From Tetrahymena thermophila SB210 (lineage: Eukaryota > Ciliophora > Oligohymenophorea > Hymenostomatida > Tetrahymenidae), in the NCBI RefSeq assembly GCF_000189635.1, contig NW_002476412.1, positions 1-64,000 on the forward strand: a stretch of 64,000 nt of DNA, written 5' to 3'. Positions 17,214 to 28,531 of the stretch are shown piece by piece. The notes under the pieces are model-generated. The model saw nothing but the letters and a program-made list of their open reading frames with translations, was not told where the DNA came from and did not search any database. A program made the translations under genes and the position numbers. How positions within the stretch are numbered: the stretch's first letter is position 1; every line of letters begins with the position of its first letter.

Positions 17214-17339
17214 TTTTTAAATATTATAAAATTTTTTTGAATTTACATTATATAAAATAGAAATAATGCTTATTTATTTTCTTAGATTTATTTTATAAGT
17301 TAATTTATAAATAAATACACATACATGATAAATAATTTT

Positions 17340-17459
17340 GTTGTCGGCCATACTAAGGTGAAAACACCGGATCCCATTCGAACTCCGAAGTTAAGCGCCT
17401 TAAGGCTGGGTTAGTACTAAGGTGGGGGACCGCTTGGGAAGTCCCAGTGTCGACAACCT
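17340..17459 (+). rRNA. 5S rRNA, copy 2
   Basis: A 120-nt copy identical by eye to copy 1, in the same orientation, after a 126-nt AT-rich spacer, with a T-run terminator directly after it. The spacers are not identical, whereas the genes are. Confidence 0.97.
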
Positions 17460-17582
17460 TTTTTATTTATTGTAAAATATTGTTAAATTTATATTATATT
17501 TTCAAAAAAATAATGTTATTTAATTTTTTTAGCTTTATTTTATAAATTAATTTATAAATAGAATTATATATTGATTAGTTTT

Positions 17583-17702
17583 GTTGTCGGCCATACTAAG
17601 GTGAAAACACCGGATCCCATTCGAACTCCGAAGTTAAGCGCCTTAAGGCTGGGTTAGTACTAAGGTGGGGGACCGCTTGGGAAGTCCCAGTGTCGACAAC
17701 CT
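17583..17702 (+). rRNA. 5S rRNA, copy 3
   Basis: Third identical 120-nt copy, after a 123-nt spacer, again followed by a T run. The repeat period is about 245 bp, and the cluster ends here. Confidence 0.97.
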
Positions 17703-19242
17703 TTTTTTATTTTTATAAAAATAATTTAAAATAATTTTTGATAAAGATGTTTAAAAGAAAAAAGGAAGTTAATTTTTTTTATGATAAATAAATATTATTT
17801 AAGAGAAATTTATTTAAGGATTATTATCAGATTTATAACTTTTGAACAAATTGTAATGTCTTTTGTAAAAAATAAGATTATTTTACATTATCTTAAAGAT
17901 ATTTAAGCACTCAAAAAAATTTTTTTTGTAATGTTCAAAAAAAAAAAATATTTAAATAATTTATAATTAATTCAAAATGAAATTTAAACTTAAATCAGCT
18001 CATAATATTTTGAACTACTTTTTTATGATTAAAAATTATAATTATTTGAAAATAAAATAAATAATTAAGTTAAATCTTAAAATCCTAGATAAAAAGCAAT
18101 TAATCTAATAACTAACTAAAAGTTTTTCTCATAGTAATAGTAATAAAATTTCAATTAATTAATTTTAATATAATTATTTTTAAAAAAATATATTTATATT
18201 TTCTATATTTTAATATACATTTAATAAAACCTATTAAAAATATAAACCTTATTACAGTAATTTATAGATTCGTACAAATACATAAAACATATATATGTGT
18301 GTGAAAGAATCCTGTTTATAAAAAAAGTATGCAAATTAAGCGAAAAATTGCAAAAAAATCAAAACATAAACAAATTATTTTTCATGATATTATGAGTTTA
18401 AATAAGATTTTTTTCAATTTATGAACTATTTAAACATATTTGATATACATTGAATATAAGAGGAAAAGTGAGGTCTGGAGCAATATTTTTTAGACTAGCT
18501 TTTTAAAACAAATTTATATCATGTTTTAAAATTTTGAAAAATGAGTGTCAAAAATACCCCTATGGGCTAGACTTCTTATTTTACCATATATCATTGAACA
18601 TATCATTTAACTATATCATTTTAAAGTAAGTTTTTATTTTCTAAAAACCTTGAACTATTTATTATTTTTAAATACAAAAAAAAAGCATCATTAATCTGAC
18701 TGATTAATTATATTGAATAATTATAATATTTTAGGAAAATTTCTTTTTAAAAAATGCTATAAAATTAAAAAAATTGAATTGTTAAAATTTAAATAAATGA
18801 AACATAATTTATATTAAGGTTTCAACAGTAAACTGAAGTAATTTTAAAAATATTTAAAGAATTTAGAAATATAGCAATACAAATAATTTATTTTTTGTGA
18901 GATTTATACTTAACTATTTTTCTATAAATAAACATTTGTATTTTTATCGTTTAACTATCATTTTTATTCTATTTTAGTTATTCCAATTTAATTTATGTTT
19001 TAAAATTTTCTTTTTATTTTATATGAATTCAATTCATTTAAAAAAAAAATATTTTTTTTAATATTTATTAAATAGAATTCTAAGATTTTTAAATTAGTAT
19101 TTAAATCATAAACTAGGTTTTTTGTTTTACTTTTTTTACCCTATTAACTCCATACTACTAAAATTTTTATAAAAGCTAGATAATTTTTATTGATTGATTT
19201 TGAAAATTTAAAATAATTAGAAGTAATATTTAAAAAAGTTAA
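17703..19242. other. Intergenic region
   Basis: About 1.5 kb of AT-rich DNA between the 5S cluster and the first LRR gene. A slightly less AT-rich patch near 18460-18580 was examined, but no coding frame or known RNA could be supported. Confidence 0.5.
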
Positions 19243-21698
19243 ATGTCATAACACTTATTTTTATAGATAGAAAAGTAAATTAATTAGAAATTTAGATTTA
19301 TTTTGATCAAAAAACAGTTTATAATTTGACAAATTCTAATCTGATCTATTAAATATAGTCTTGCATTAACTGAATCTAATTTAAGGAAAATTTGTGAAAA
19401 ATCTGTCAAAGTTTTTTACGAAAACAGTGTCTACGTTAGCCTATAGTAAATTTTCTTAAGAGATAAAAAATAATCATTTTTGGAATAGGAACGTCAAATT
19501 AAATGATCAATTACTTGAAATCGTATGTTCATATCTCCAAAATGGAAGTTTCTTGACATCAGTTGAACTTAATTTAAGGTAAATTGTTCACTTATATTTG
19601 ATAAATGCATTAAAAGGCTTTGAAAAAATTTAATTAACAGAGAAAATAAAATAGGAAGCCAAGGAGCTAATACTGTGGCGTCTTTGATTTCAAAACTTCC
19701 TTCAATCAGATCTATAAAGATAAATTTCTGGTGAATTCATTAATAAATAATTGTGGTCATTAATATACTTAAATTGAACAAAATTTAAAAGGTAGAATCA
19801 AATTGGAGATAAAGGATTATAACTGTTTGCAGAAAAAGTAATTTAAAGTTAGCATCTAGAGCAAATTAGCTTAAATATTGAGTGAATTATAATTTTTTGT
19901 AGTTACTGATTCAATAAAAAATTTTACTTTTAGAGATAACTAAATATCATCTGAAGGGTTGTAGATTTTTTGTGAAACACTTTAAAAAATGGAATAACTC
20001 ACAGCACTTGCTCTTTATATTAGGTAAATTTGGTATGATAGAAAAAATTCTTATCTAAATATGCAATTTACAAAAAGGGGGAATAAAGTAGATCAAAGAG
20101 GATTGGCTGGTGTTTCTAAAACTTTGAAAGGTTTTAAAAAATTAATTAATTTAAAGCTGTCGTTGTGGTAGATTAATTGATTATTAGACTAGTATTTTAT
20201 TTTTTAAAATTATTATGTATACAGTGGGATAAGTATGAATAATCAATGTTTGGAAGAAATTTATGCAAATTTAAATAACAATAAGCTTGAGAAACTATAT
20301 CTTGATTTGCAGTAATTAATTAAATAAATAAGTTTTATCTTTAAATTGCTTTAAATAAATTTAATTAAATGGACATATTTTTCAAGAGTATTATAATTTA
20401 TTTAAACATATCAAATACAAGATAATGTAAAATCAAAGATGGATTGGGTAGTTTAGGAAAATTACTCGCTAGTTCAGCTTAGTTACATGATTTATATCTA
20501 AATTTAGAGTAAAATTTAGTTTTTTAGTTATGGAGTGTATTTACTTTTATAATTTTTTTTTATAAAATAGAAGAAATGCAATCGAATAAAGTGAGATTAT
20601 AGATTTATTTAATCCTATTTTGTCTAATTAGAGTAATCTTAGAACAATTGAAATCAATTTAAAGTAAAGCAATTAAAAAATAAAGTATTTCATGCCATGA
20701 ATAATTAAAATTCTAGGGCTAATAAAATCGGAAAAGAAGGCTCAATAGAGTTATCAAATACCATTCGAAAATTAAATGCAACTCTCAAGTCAATAAATCT
20801 AGCGTAAATTTTTATTTAAAAATTTTTTTTGTTAATTCTACTACTAAAATGTGAAGATTAACCAAAATTGAATGTGTAGATATGGTAAATATTATCGATT
20901 CGATAATGAATAACATGTATTTGTAATAGCTATGTCTCAGTTTAAGGTAAATATTATATTATTCGTAATTGACATATTTAAAATTCTATTGGATAATTTC
21001 AAAGGTCTTAAGAAATAAGACTGGAATTAATTCAAGCTTTAGGTTAAGTTTTGTCTAAGCCGTCAACGTTAGCAAATATAAAATTAGATTTAAGGTATGA
21101 CCAGTATTTGAAAATATACATAACTTAGATTTAATGTTATATAATTAATTAATTAAAATAGAGGCTAGACATAATTAACAAGTGAATTGTTTCAAGAATG
21201 GATTCCTTATTTCAAAGACTTAAGACCCAATTTAAAATCACTGAATCTAGATTTTTCGTAATTCATTCATTTTTCTTAACTTTAAATAATTCTATAAAAT
21301 ACTCATCTTTTAAATTCAAATTAATAAATTTTTACTTGCTAAATTATCAAAAACTACCATTCTAGTGCAAATTTAAATGAAACATATAAAAGTAAATACT
21401 ATTTTACCATATAATTTTTTTTCATCCAAAAATAGGTAGACTGAACTATAATATGTGGAAATATTTGAGTTAGCCGAATTAATTTTAGAGCAGCAAAATT
21501 TACATACTTTTGTATATCATCATGAGTAAATAAATAAATATATACATAAATAAATGATCAGAAATAAATTAAACAATTTTTGATAATTAAATTACTAGTT
21601 GTGGATATATTCAAGAGGAAATTAAATAATCAGCACTAAAGAATAAAAACTTAATTTACTTTGAGTTAACTAATAAAGAAGATGATCTATTATTTTGA
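19243..21698 (+). CDS. Leucine-rich-repeat protein, one repeat per exon
   Basis: Sixteen exons: 19243-19274, 19359-19445, 19489-19578, 19641-19730, 19792-19881, 19934-20023, 20078-20167, 20225-20311, 20422-20508, 20571-20663, 20717-20803, 20857-20946, 21005-21094, 21162-21257, 21436-21525, 21599-21698. The total is 1389 nt (462 residues). Each internal exon is 84-96 nt, starts and ends in phase 2, and encodes one 29-32-residue repeat of ribonuclease-inhibitor type: N-x-I-G-x-x-G near its start and L-x-x-L-x-L-x-L at its end (for example NKIGSQGANTVASL ... IRSIKINFW). The repeats should form a curved solenoid used for protein binding. No signal peptide, kinase or membrane segment is seen. The short first exon is the weakest part of the model. 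The protein partner is unknown. Confidence 0.85.
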
Positions 21699-22204
21699 AT
21701 AATTTTAGACTTTTTTTTAGATATTGTTGCTTAATAGATTTAGTTATTTTATATTCGAGTCTTACATTTAGTTAAATAAAATTTTGTATTTTTTAAGTTT
21801 TCTAATCTAAATTATGTAATAACTCATACTAACATGTTTAAGTTATTTAAGTAATTTAATTACGTTTTTTAATTACAAATTAGATAATTTTTCTATTATA
21901 TTATTAAGTCATAGAAAATAATCTATTACCTTTCCTAACATTAATTAATATCATTATTGATTGCGATTATATTTACATATTTTATTAATTTTTTAATGGA
22001 TTAAAATTTTCAATTCAGCACAAAAATTTGATTTTGATTCTTAAGAAAATAAATAACCTTTTATTAAAATCATCAATTGATTAATTAATTAAATTTACAT
22101 ACTGCTTATTTTTATAACCATAATTATTTTTCTACTTTAAGTATTTGAATCTTTTCATTTAATTAATTTTAAAAGAAAAATATTTACCTGAAACTAACTT
22201 ATTA

Positions 22205-22730
22205 ATGAGTATTATAAGGATTACATTAAATAAAGAAGTTAAAAATATTATTAAATAAGATTAGAAATTTCATATATTGTTAAGAAAGAACAATAAGTAG
22301 AATAATATTTTGAATATAACTAGTAATTAGATTTATAGATAACAAATAGAAGGTTTTATACTTACTTAGAAAAAGTAAAATGAGCTGGAAATAACTTAAG
22401 AGAATGCTGTTACAATAGTTTGAATTAAAATTAAGACTTTTTTAATTTATCTTATGAGAAAGGAGTATTTACTCACATAAATTAAAACTTTGAGGATTTT
22501 ATTGACTCGGATTTAATTTGGGTTACTGTATTATTTTTAATAGAGGTTTGTTTATTATATAAATGAAATTTTAAAAAATAATATTTTCTGTAATCTTGTT
22601 TTGAGCTGGTAGGAAAATAAAATAACCACTCTCATAACAACAGATAAATTTTATTAAATAAGAAAAGACTTACAGTAAATTTTTACTTGAAATATAAAAA
22701 TTAAGAAAAACGATCAAAAACCAGTAGTGA
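22205..22730 (+). CDS. Small four-exon gene, unknown function (tentative)
   Basis: I do not recognise this protein. Exons 22205-22322, 22385-22521, 22544-22674 and 22706-22730 join with GT-AG introns of 62, 22 and 31 nt to give 411 nt (136 residues, ending on TGA). The middle exons look protein-like, with Cys, Trp and acidic residues (SYEKGVFTHINQNFEDFID; VLSWQENKITTLITT) where the surrounding DNA encodes only Lys/Asn/Ile/Phe runs. There is no membrane segment. The very short introns are a weakness, since 22 nt is below the usual Tetrahymena minimum. The gene lies just upstream of the next small gene on the same strand and could belong to it. Confidence 0.4.
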
Positions 22731-22849
22731 CTTTAAATATCAAGGCAATTGCATCAGATAGTTGAGTAATAATTAAATAAATTAAAATATAAATATAAAT
22801 TTAAATACTAAAAGTAAAACACCAAGAAAATATAAATTAATCAATTAAA

Positions 22850-23218
22850 ATGCTTGAGGAAATTTGCACTTTAATTTAACAAATCGAAATACTTCGTGCT
22901 ACTGCATATGAAGAGCTTGAAATCCCCCATTTAATAGAAAAAATTGAAAACTCTTCTATTTACAAAGACCAAATAAATTTGTTCAACTCAGTCGTCTACA
23001 TTAGAGAATTCTAAGATGAAAACTACATTAACTATGCTACCAACTTATTTAATAAATTCTAATATGCAATGATGAAATTGCAAGTAATCTATGAGAACTT
23101 AACCAAATTAGACTTCAAGATTCATTATTCTCAAAAGAGTGTTATCTCAAACTGCTTAGAAGTACTTAGCAAATATTTCTCAGAATAAAAAGAAGAAAGC
23201 CAAAAGAACATTTGCTGA
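22850..23218 (+). CDS. Small hypothetical protein, 122 residues
   Basis: A single-exon frame of 369 nt ending on TGA, starting at an ATG in an AAAATG context. Codon use differs sharply from flanking DNA, with many C-ending codons (GTC, ATC, TAC, AAC, TTC) and AAG, as in well-expressed ciliate genes. The product is predicted to be mostly helical and soluble, with alternating hydrophobic and charged residues (IEILRATAYEELEIPHLIE) and no signal peptide or membrane segment. I recognise no family. The coding bias makes it likely real. Confidence 0.7.
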
Positions 23219-25466
23219 AAAAAGTCCTTTCGAATTTAGGATACAGAGGAAACAAAAAATATTTAAATTCCTGTTGGTTTAAAAACTAAGATTTATACTA
23301 ACTAAATTAATTCACTTAATCACTAACTAATAATCAAATTTGAAAATAGAATTGTAAACAACTATCAATAATCAAAAAAACTTCCCTACTTTTATTTCCA
23401 AGTATATAAAATAATTATTATCCAATTTTAATCTAATAATATGTTAATTTACAGTAATCAATCAATACTTCACTATCTATATCTATCTTTGTATTCAATA
23501 CTCTTTACTTCATCTCATTCCAAATTCAATATAAAATTTCTATAGCCTTATTATAAATTCATCAATTTTATAAATTTGTTACTTATTTTTCTTTTTAAAT
23601 TTGTAAATTTATAATTTGAAATGGCTGTTTGATTTTTTTTTTTAATACCCAATATTTGATTTGCGTTTATAAAAGTTTACTTGCTAATAAGGAGAAAGTG
23701 ATGAAATTTCAAATTTTTTAGGAAAAAAGTAACCAAAATAAAATGTCTACAAATTAGATAAGCACAAGGACAGAGAGCTATAAAAAATTATTATCTTGTT
23801 AAATTAACTGAAAATATATAGTTATTATTTTATTTTGTTTGATATCCTATAGATTTTATGGTTCTTTCAATAAATATATGAATTTGAATAATCATGTAAT
23901 GTAAGTAACTAATCAAAAAATACTTATTTTCAAATATTAAAAATTTTATCATTTAAAATAACTTAAAAAATAGTTAAGCCATAATCTTTTGCTTTTTTTT
24001 CTTCAAAGTAGTCAGTCCATTATGTCGCTTAACTTACTTATCTAGATTTCCTAAAAGGATTTGTTAAGTTATTAAGATATCTTAATTTATTTTAAAGTAA
24101 CTCAATTTATACTAAATATAATTAAAAAATATTTATGCAAATAGATGTAAACCATATCCAATATTTATTGAATAAACCATTTATTGTATTATGAATTAAA
24201 TGTACCTATTTCATCTTATCTTTTTTCATTTTAAAAGGTTTTACCTTAAATTTTCTTGTACTAATTTACTGCTAGTAATTTTTTTAACACGAAATCTAGT
24301 AAAAGCATTCATTCATATTATAGAAAAAATGTGTATTATAAATGCGTTAATAAATTTAAGGAAATTATGCAATTATTTATTATATAATTTACATGTAGAA
24401 CATAATTTTTGTATTTTCTTTGTTTCTAAAATATCAATGAATCAATCCATTTAATTTCTATTTCATTTCTTAATAATTTAAGAGAAATGCTAAAATATAC
24501 TCCAATTTAAATGAATAAAAAAATTAACATTTTGAAAAATACATTTACTATTAACCAAAATCAAGAAAAGTTTTATTAACGGGAAATAACTATTTGTTAA
24601 TAAAACTTACATATATTATATTGAAATAATCCTTTTTTTTATATTTTATTTTTTGTGGTAATTAGAGCAATATATGTAAATTAAGTATTGTTAATTCAAA
24701 AAAATAACTAAATCGAGTATATTGTAATCTTTGTGTTAAATATAATAAAAATTTGTTTTCTTAAATTAAAATATTTGCTAATAAAAAGAAAAATAGCATC
24801 TGATAAATTCTTTGTTATAAAAGAATTTATAACAAAAATAGTATATTTTATTCTTCGGTAATTATTACTGTATTAAATATTCTACAAAATTAGTGCGTAT
24901 TCTAATTTAATTTACCATCAGAAAACTCATTTAATATTTTGAAATAAATATCAAATTTTGTGGATTTTTCAAATATCAAGTTGCTAATTATAGCGCTCCA
25001 TTCAAAGTTAAAAGAAATAATAAAAATAAGTAATTGCTTTCTATCACCAAAAATCAAATTTTCCATTAAAAAAAATCTTAATCATTCAAACATCTTTCTA
25101 TAAATCAAATAATTTAAACATACTTTTTAAAAAAATAATTATCACTCGAACTAATTTGTAATCACAAATATTTCATGAGATACTTTAAAAAGTAAAACAA
25201 ATAAATCAATATTTTTATGGGTAAATATGGAACTGAATAATTCAAAATCTCTCAAAATTTATATTTTAGTATTTAAGAAATGATTTAATTACAAGATGTG
25301 TTAAATTTTATTTTAGAAATTTTTTTAAAATACTCTCTAATATTTTTAATAATTTCTAAAGAACCTTTTACAGACTCTACTGATTAGTTTAAAGACAGCT
25401 CAAACCCCCTTTTAGATGTTTACTGATTGATTATTTTTAATTGGTTAAAAGATGTATAAAAATAAA
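23219..25466. other. Long intergenic region
   Basis: About 2.2 kb with no supported gene. Short AT-rich frames exist, for example one near 23701-23810 of about 37 codons, but they have no coding signature or splice partner I could establish. Confidence 0.5.
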
Positions 25467-25539
25467 GGGAATTGAAAGGATTTGAACCTTTGACCTAAAG
25501 ATTTGGATTCTTCCGCTCTCCCAACTGAGCTACAATTCC
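25467..25539 (-). tRNA. tRNA-Trp(CCA)-like, copy 1
   Basis: On the minus strand this folds as a full cloverleaf. The acceptor GGAATTG pairs with CAATTCC, the D arm is GCTCAGTTGGGAGAGC, and the anticodon stem GAAGA pairs with TCTTT around the loop ATCCAAA (anticodon CCA). The T arm has the loop TTCAAAT. Stems are complete. Base 73 would be C, and position 32 is A, both unusual for tRNA-Trp. A T-rich tract follows. It is the most isolated member of the array. Confidence 0.8.
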
Positions 25540-26113
25540 TTATGATGAATTAAATCTAAAAAAGAATTAGCGATAAAAAAAAAAAATATTTTTGTGGGTT
25601 TTATATAATTAAATTTGAAGTAAAACGTTTTTAAAAAAGTTTTTTTTTATAAATTAATAAATTCAATACACACTATTTATGTTTTAATTTTTATATTATT
25701 GATTTTATAACCATTAAAAAATTAGATAAAAGGTAATTTTATTATTGCCTTTGAACAAAAAAAAAAACATATAATTTCAAATGGAACCATACAATTAGCA
25801 TTAATAACTAAATCGAATTAGGCAAAAAATATTTCTTCTTAAATAAAGATTTTAAAAATGCTCAATTCTCAAATTTTATTCATGCCAATTTAGTAAAATT
25901 TTGATAGATTTATTTTCAATTTTATTAAATCTCTTTTGTGGTATGATAAAGCTTAATAAAAAATTTCTAAATTAAGGTTTTTAGTGATGCAGTAAAAATA
26001 AACAAACAATAATCATTTAATACGCAGCTAATTTTTATTGAAGTAATGTTTGATATATTTTATATTATTACTGTCTCTCTTTTGAATTTATAAAAATTTA
26101 TAAAAATGTTAAG

Positions 26114-26196
26114 CAATTAAAAGCTTTTCAACATTTGAGCTAAAGATTTAGAAAATTTTTCACTCTCCCAATTTCAATATGTAACAACTTCATATA
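26114..26196 (-). pseudogene. tRNA remnant
   Basis: The sequence follows the neighbouring tRNA-Trp genes across the T arm, anticodon arm (CTAAAGATTTAG) and D arm (CTCTCCCA), but with many substitutions. Stems no longer pair and the acceptor is lost. It is a decayed copy. Confidence 0.55.
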
Positions 26197-26510
26197 ATCT
26201 ATTTATATAGCAATTTAAAGTGGAAAATGTCAGTTAATTTTAGCAAATAAATTTATTTTTTATTTTTATTATTTAATTGCTATAAAAATTCCATAAATTT
26301 AATATATTTACAGTAATAATGAACAATTTACAATTTAGGATTAATTTATAATTTTACTGCTTTTTTTAAATATAAAAATTTAAAAAAATTATTAGTGTAA
26401 GTTTATAATTATTAAATTATATGCCCAGTTATTGAAGAAGTGTTTCATTAGTTATTAGCAATTTTTACTGTTTGTCTTCTAGTAATACTTAAAAATTTAT
26501 AGTTTTAATG

Positions 26511-26584
26511 AATTTTAATGGCTTCTAAGAAATCAGCATTTGGTTAAATCCACCATCACATTACCAACTTAGCTAGAATTCCTT
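26511..26584 (-). pseudogene. tRNA remnant
   Basis: This keeps the acceptor/D-arm edge (CCAACTTAGCTAGAATTCC) of the tRNA-Trp family, but the anticodon and T arms are scrambled. It is read as a decayed copy, by similarity to the intact genes downstream. Confidence 0.45.
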
Positions 26585-26804
26585 GCTACAGAAATACTTA
26601 CATGGGAAATATCGGTATATGAAATATACTAATAAACTAATTATTTAATTTAATATGAGTTTACTTTATGTGTTTATTACAGCTTTCAAAAATTTTTTTT
26701 AGAAACAAAGAACTGTAATATTTAATTTTAGAAATTTCTATTTTACAAATAAAATAAAGCTATTTTTACCTGATTTTTAATAAGTTTTATATCTGTAAAA
26801 TTAT

Positions 26805-26870
26805 AAGGGGTTGGACCTTTGACATAAGTTTTTTTGGATTGATTGGCTTCTTCCAACTGAGCAACATCTC
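26805..26870 (-). pseudogene. tRNA remnant
   Basis: T-arm sequence (TTGGACCTTTGAC) and D-arm edge (TTCCAACTGAGC) of the tRNA-Trp family are recognisable, with insertions between them and a broken acceptor stem. Confidence 0.55.
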
Positions 26871-27106
26871 AATAACTAAATTTATGCTTAAAAAAATTTT
26901 CCTGAAAAATAGGAAGAATTAAAATTTAAGTAAAAATATAATTATTTTTTCATTTTTTTTTTTAGAAAATAAATTTTCTATGTTTCAGCTCAAAAATGTT
27001 ATATTTTATTACTAAAAAGAATATTATAAAAAAGTTTTTTATTTCTTGTTAATTAACTATAGGTAGTTTAATTTTACCTCAATTAAATTTCAAAGTCAAA
27101 AACTAA

Positions 27107-27179
27107 GGGAATTGAAAAGGTTTGAACCTTTGACCAAAGGATCTGGATTCCTCCGCTCTTCCAACTGAGCTACAATTCT
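27107..27179 (-). tRNA. tRNA-Trp(CCA)-like, copy 2, acceptor mismatch
   Basis: Minus-strand cloverleaf with anticodon loop ATCCAGA (CCA). The anticodon stem GAGGA/TCCTT and the D and T arms are intact. The first acceptor pair is A-C instead of G-C, because the 5' end reads AGAATTG against CAATTCC. It is possibly functional but weakened. Confidence 0.65.
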
Positions 27180-27343
27180 TTATATTATACTAGGGTTTGC
27201 AAATAACTTCCGATATCAAAAAAATGATTCAAAAGAATTGAAAGAAGATTTGAATTTTAAACACACATATCATAAACCAATAATTTTTTTTTTAAATTAA
27301 CTCAAATGAAATGAAAAAGTTTTCACTTAAAATAATAAATAAA

Positions 27344-27360
27344 TACTGAGCTACAATTCC
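27344..27360 (-). pseudogene. Truncated tRNA 5' fragment
   Basis: Only the acceptor and start of the D arm remain (ACTGAGCTACAATTCC on the plus strand). The fragment is embedded in spacer sequence that is otherwise duplicated from the neighbouring units, so most of the tRNA was deleted from this repeat unit. Confidence 0.65.
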
Positions 27361-27573
27361 TTACATTATACTTCGGCTTGCAAATAACTTCCGGTATAAA
27401 AAAATGATTCAAAAGAATTGAAAGAAGATTTGAATTTTAAACACACACATCATACATAAACCAATAATTTTATTTTTTTAAAATTAACTCAAATAAAATG
27501 AAAAAGTTTTCACTTAAAATAATAAATAAATTTTTGATTGATTTACTATAAGTATTAGATAAAGAAATAAAAT

Positions 27574-27646
27574 GGGAATTGAAAGGGTTTGAACCTTTGA
27601 CCGGAGGATCTGGATTCCTCTGCTCTCCCAACTGAGCTACAATTCC
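27574..27646 (-). tRNA. tRNA-Trp(CCA)-like, copy 3
   Basis: The best-formed copy: acceptor GGAATTG/CAATTCC, D arm GCTCAGTTGGGAGAGC, and a fully paired anticodon stem GAGGA/TCCTC around ATCCAGA (CCA). The T stem AAAGG/CCTTT encloses TTCAAAC. Base 73 would be C. Confidence 0.85.
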
Positions 27647-27876
27647 TTACATAATACTCGGGCTTGCAAATAACTTCCGGTATCAAAAAATTTATTCATA
27701 TGAATTGAAAGAATATTTGAATTTATTTGAATTTACTTAAAACATATTTATCATAAACCAATAAATTTATTTATAAAAAATTAACTCAAATAAAATGAAA
27801 AAGTTTCAACTTAAATTAATAAATGAGTAACTTTTATCTAATTTTTTACTAATGATATTAGATAGGTAAATAAAAT

Positions 27877-27949
27877 GGGAATTGAAAGGACTTGAACCTT
27901 TGGCCTGAGGTTTTGGCTGCCTCCGCTCTACCAACTGAGCTACAATTCC
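27877..27949 (-). tRNA. tRNA-like, copy 4, altered anticodon arm
   Basis: Acceptor, D and T arms match the other copies, but the anticodon arm is GAGGC-AGCCAAA-ACCTC. The last stem pair is C-A, and the invariant U33 is replaced by G. CCA remains at positions 34-36. Loss of U33 argues against normal decoding, so this is likely a decaying copy. Confidence 0.55.
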
Positions 27950-28163
27950 TTACATTAAACAAGGACTTGCAAATAACTTCCTCGGTATCAAAAAAATTAT
28001 TCATATGAATTGAAAGAATATTTGAATTCATATGAATTTATTTAAAAACACAAACAACATAAATCAATAATTTTATTTTTAATAAATTAACTCGAATAAA
28101 ATAAAAATGTTTTAATTTAAAATAATAAATTTGATTTATAATAAAAATTAGATAAAATAAAAA

Positions 28164-28236
28164 GGGAATTGAAAGGATTTGAACCTTTGACCTAAAGATT
28201 TGGATTCTTTCGCTCTCCCAGCTGAGCTACAATTCC
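28164..28236 (-). tRNA. tRNA-Trp(CCA)-like, copy 5
   Basis: Full minus-strand cloverleaf close to copy 1: anticodon stem GAAGA-type around ATCCAAA (CCA), D loop with AGCTGGGA, and intact acceptor and T stems. Confidence 0.78.
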
Positions 28237-28460
28237 TTATATAAAAGTATGACTTGCCAAAAATTTCTGGTATAAAAAAAAATCATTTTTATAAATTGAA
28301 ATATATAATTGTGTTAATATGAATTGATTTTAAATGTGCATATTGCATAAGCAATAAATTTTATTTTTTAAGAAGAAACTAAAATAAAATTTTGAAATTT
28401 GTATTTAAATTAATATATAAATTTTTTATAGAAATAAATTAATTTATATATAAATAAAAT

Positions 28461-28531
28461 GGGAATTGAAATGGTTTGAACATTTCCTAAAGATTTTTAT
28501 TTTTTCTCTCTTCCAAATAAGCTATAATTTC
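28461..28531 (-). pseudogene. tRNA remnant, end of array
   Basis: Starts with the family acceptor (GGGAATTGAAATGG on the plus strand) and keeps parts of the T and D arms. A deletion in the variable/T region and T-rich substitutions destroy the anticodon stem. Confidence 0.6.

Larger units (their letters stand above)
27180..28270. repeat. Tandem tRNA-spacer units of about 0.2-0.3 kb
   Basis: Spacers after the tRNA copies share a start (TTGCAAATAACTTCC, at about 27198, 27372, 27664 and 27966) followed by similar AT-rich sequence ending near AATAATAAAT. The array therefore arose by duplication of tRNA plus spacer, with later divergence and a deletion in one unit. Confidence 0.75.

Noticed and set aside
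21366..21391. A possible extra 26-nt exon in the first LRR gene
   Set aside because: Including it breaks the phase-2 rule and puts the next repeat out of frame; direct splicing of 21257 to 21436 keeps the frame and a standard repeat.
24200..24454. An 84-codon plus-strand frame in the long gap before the tRNA array
   Set aside because: Composition is typical of random AT-rich sequence, there is no motif or codon bias, and such lengths are expected by chance even with three stop codons.
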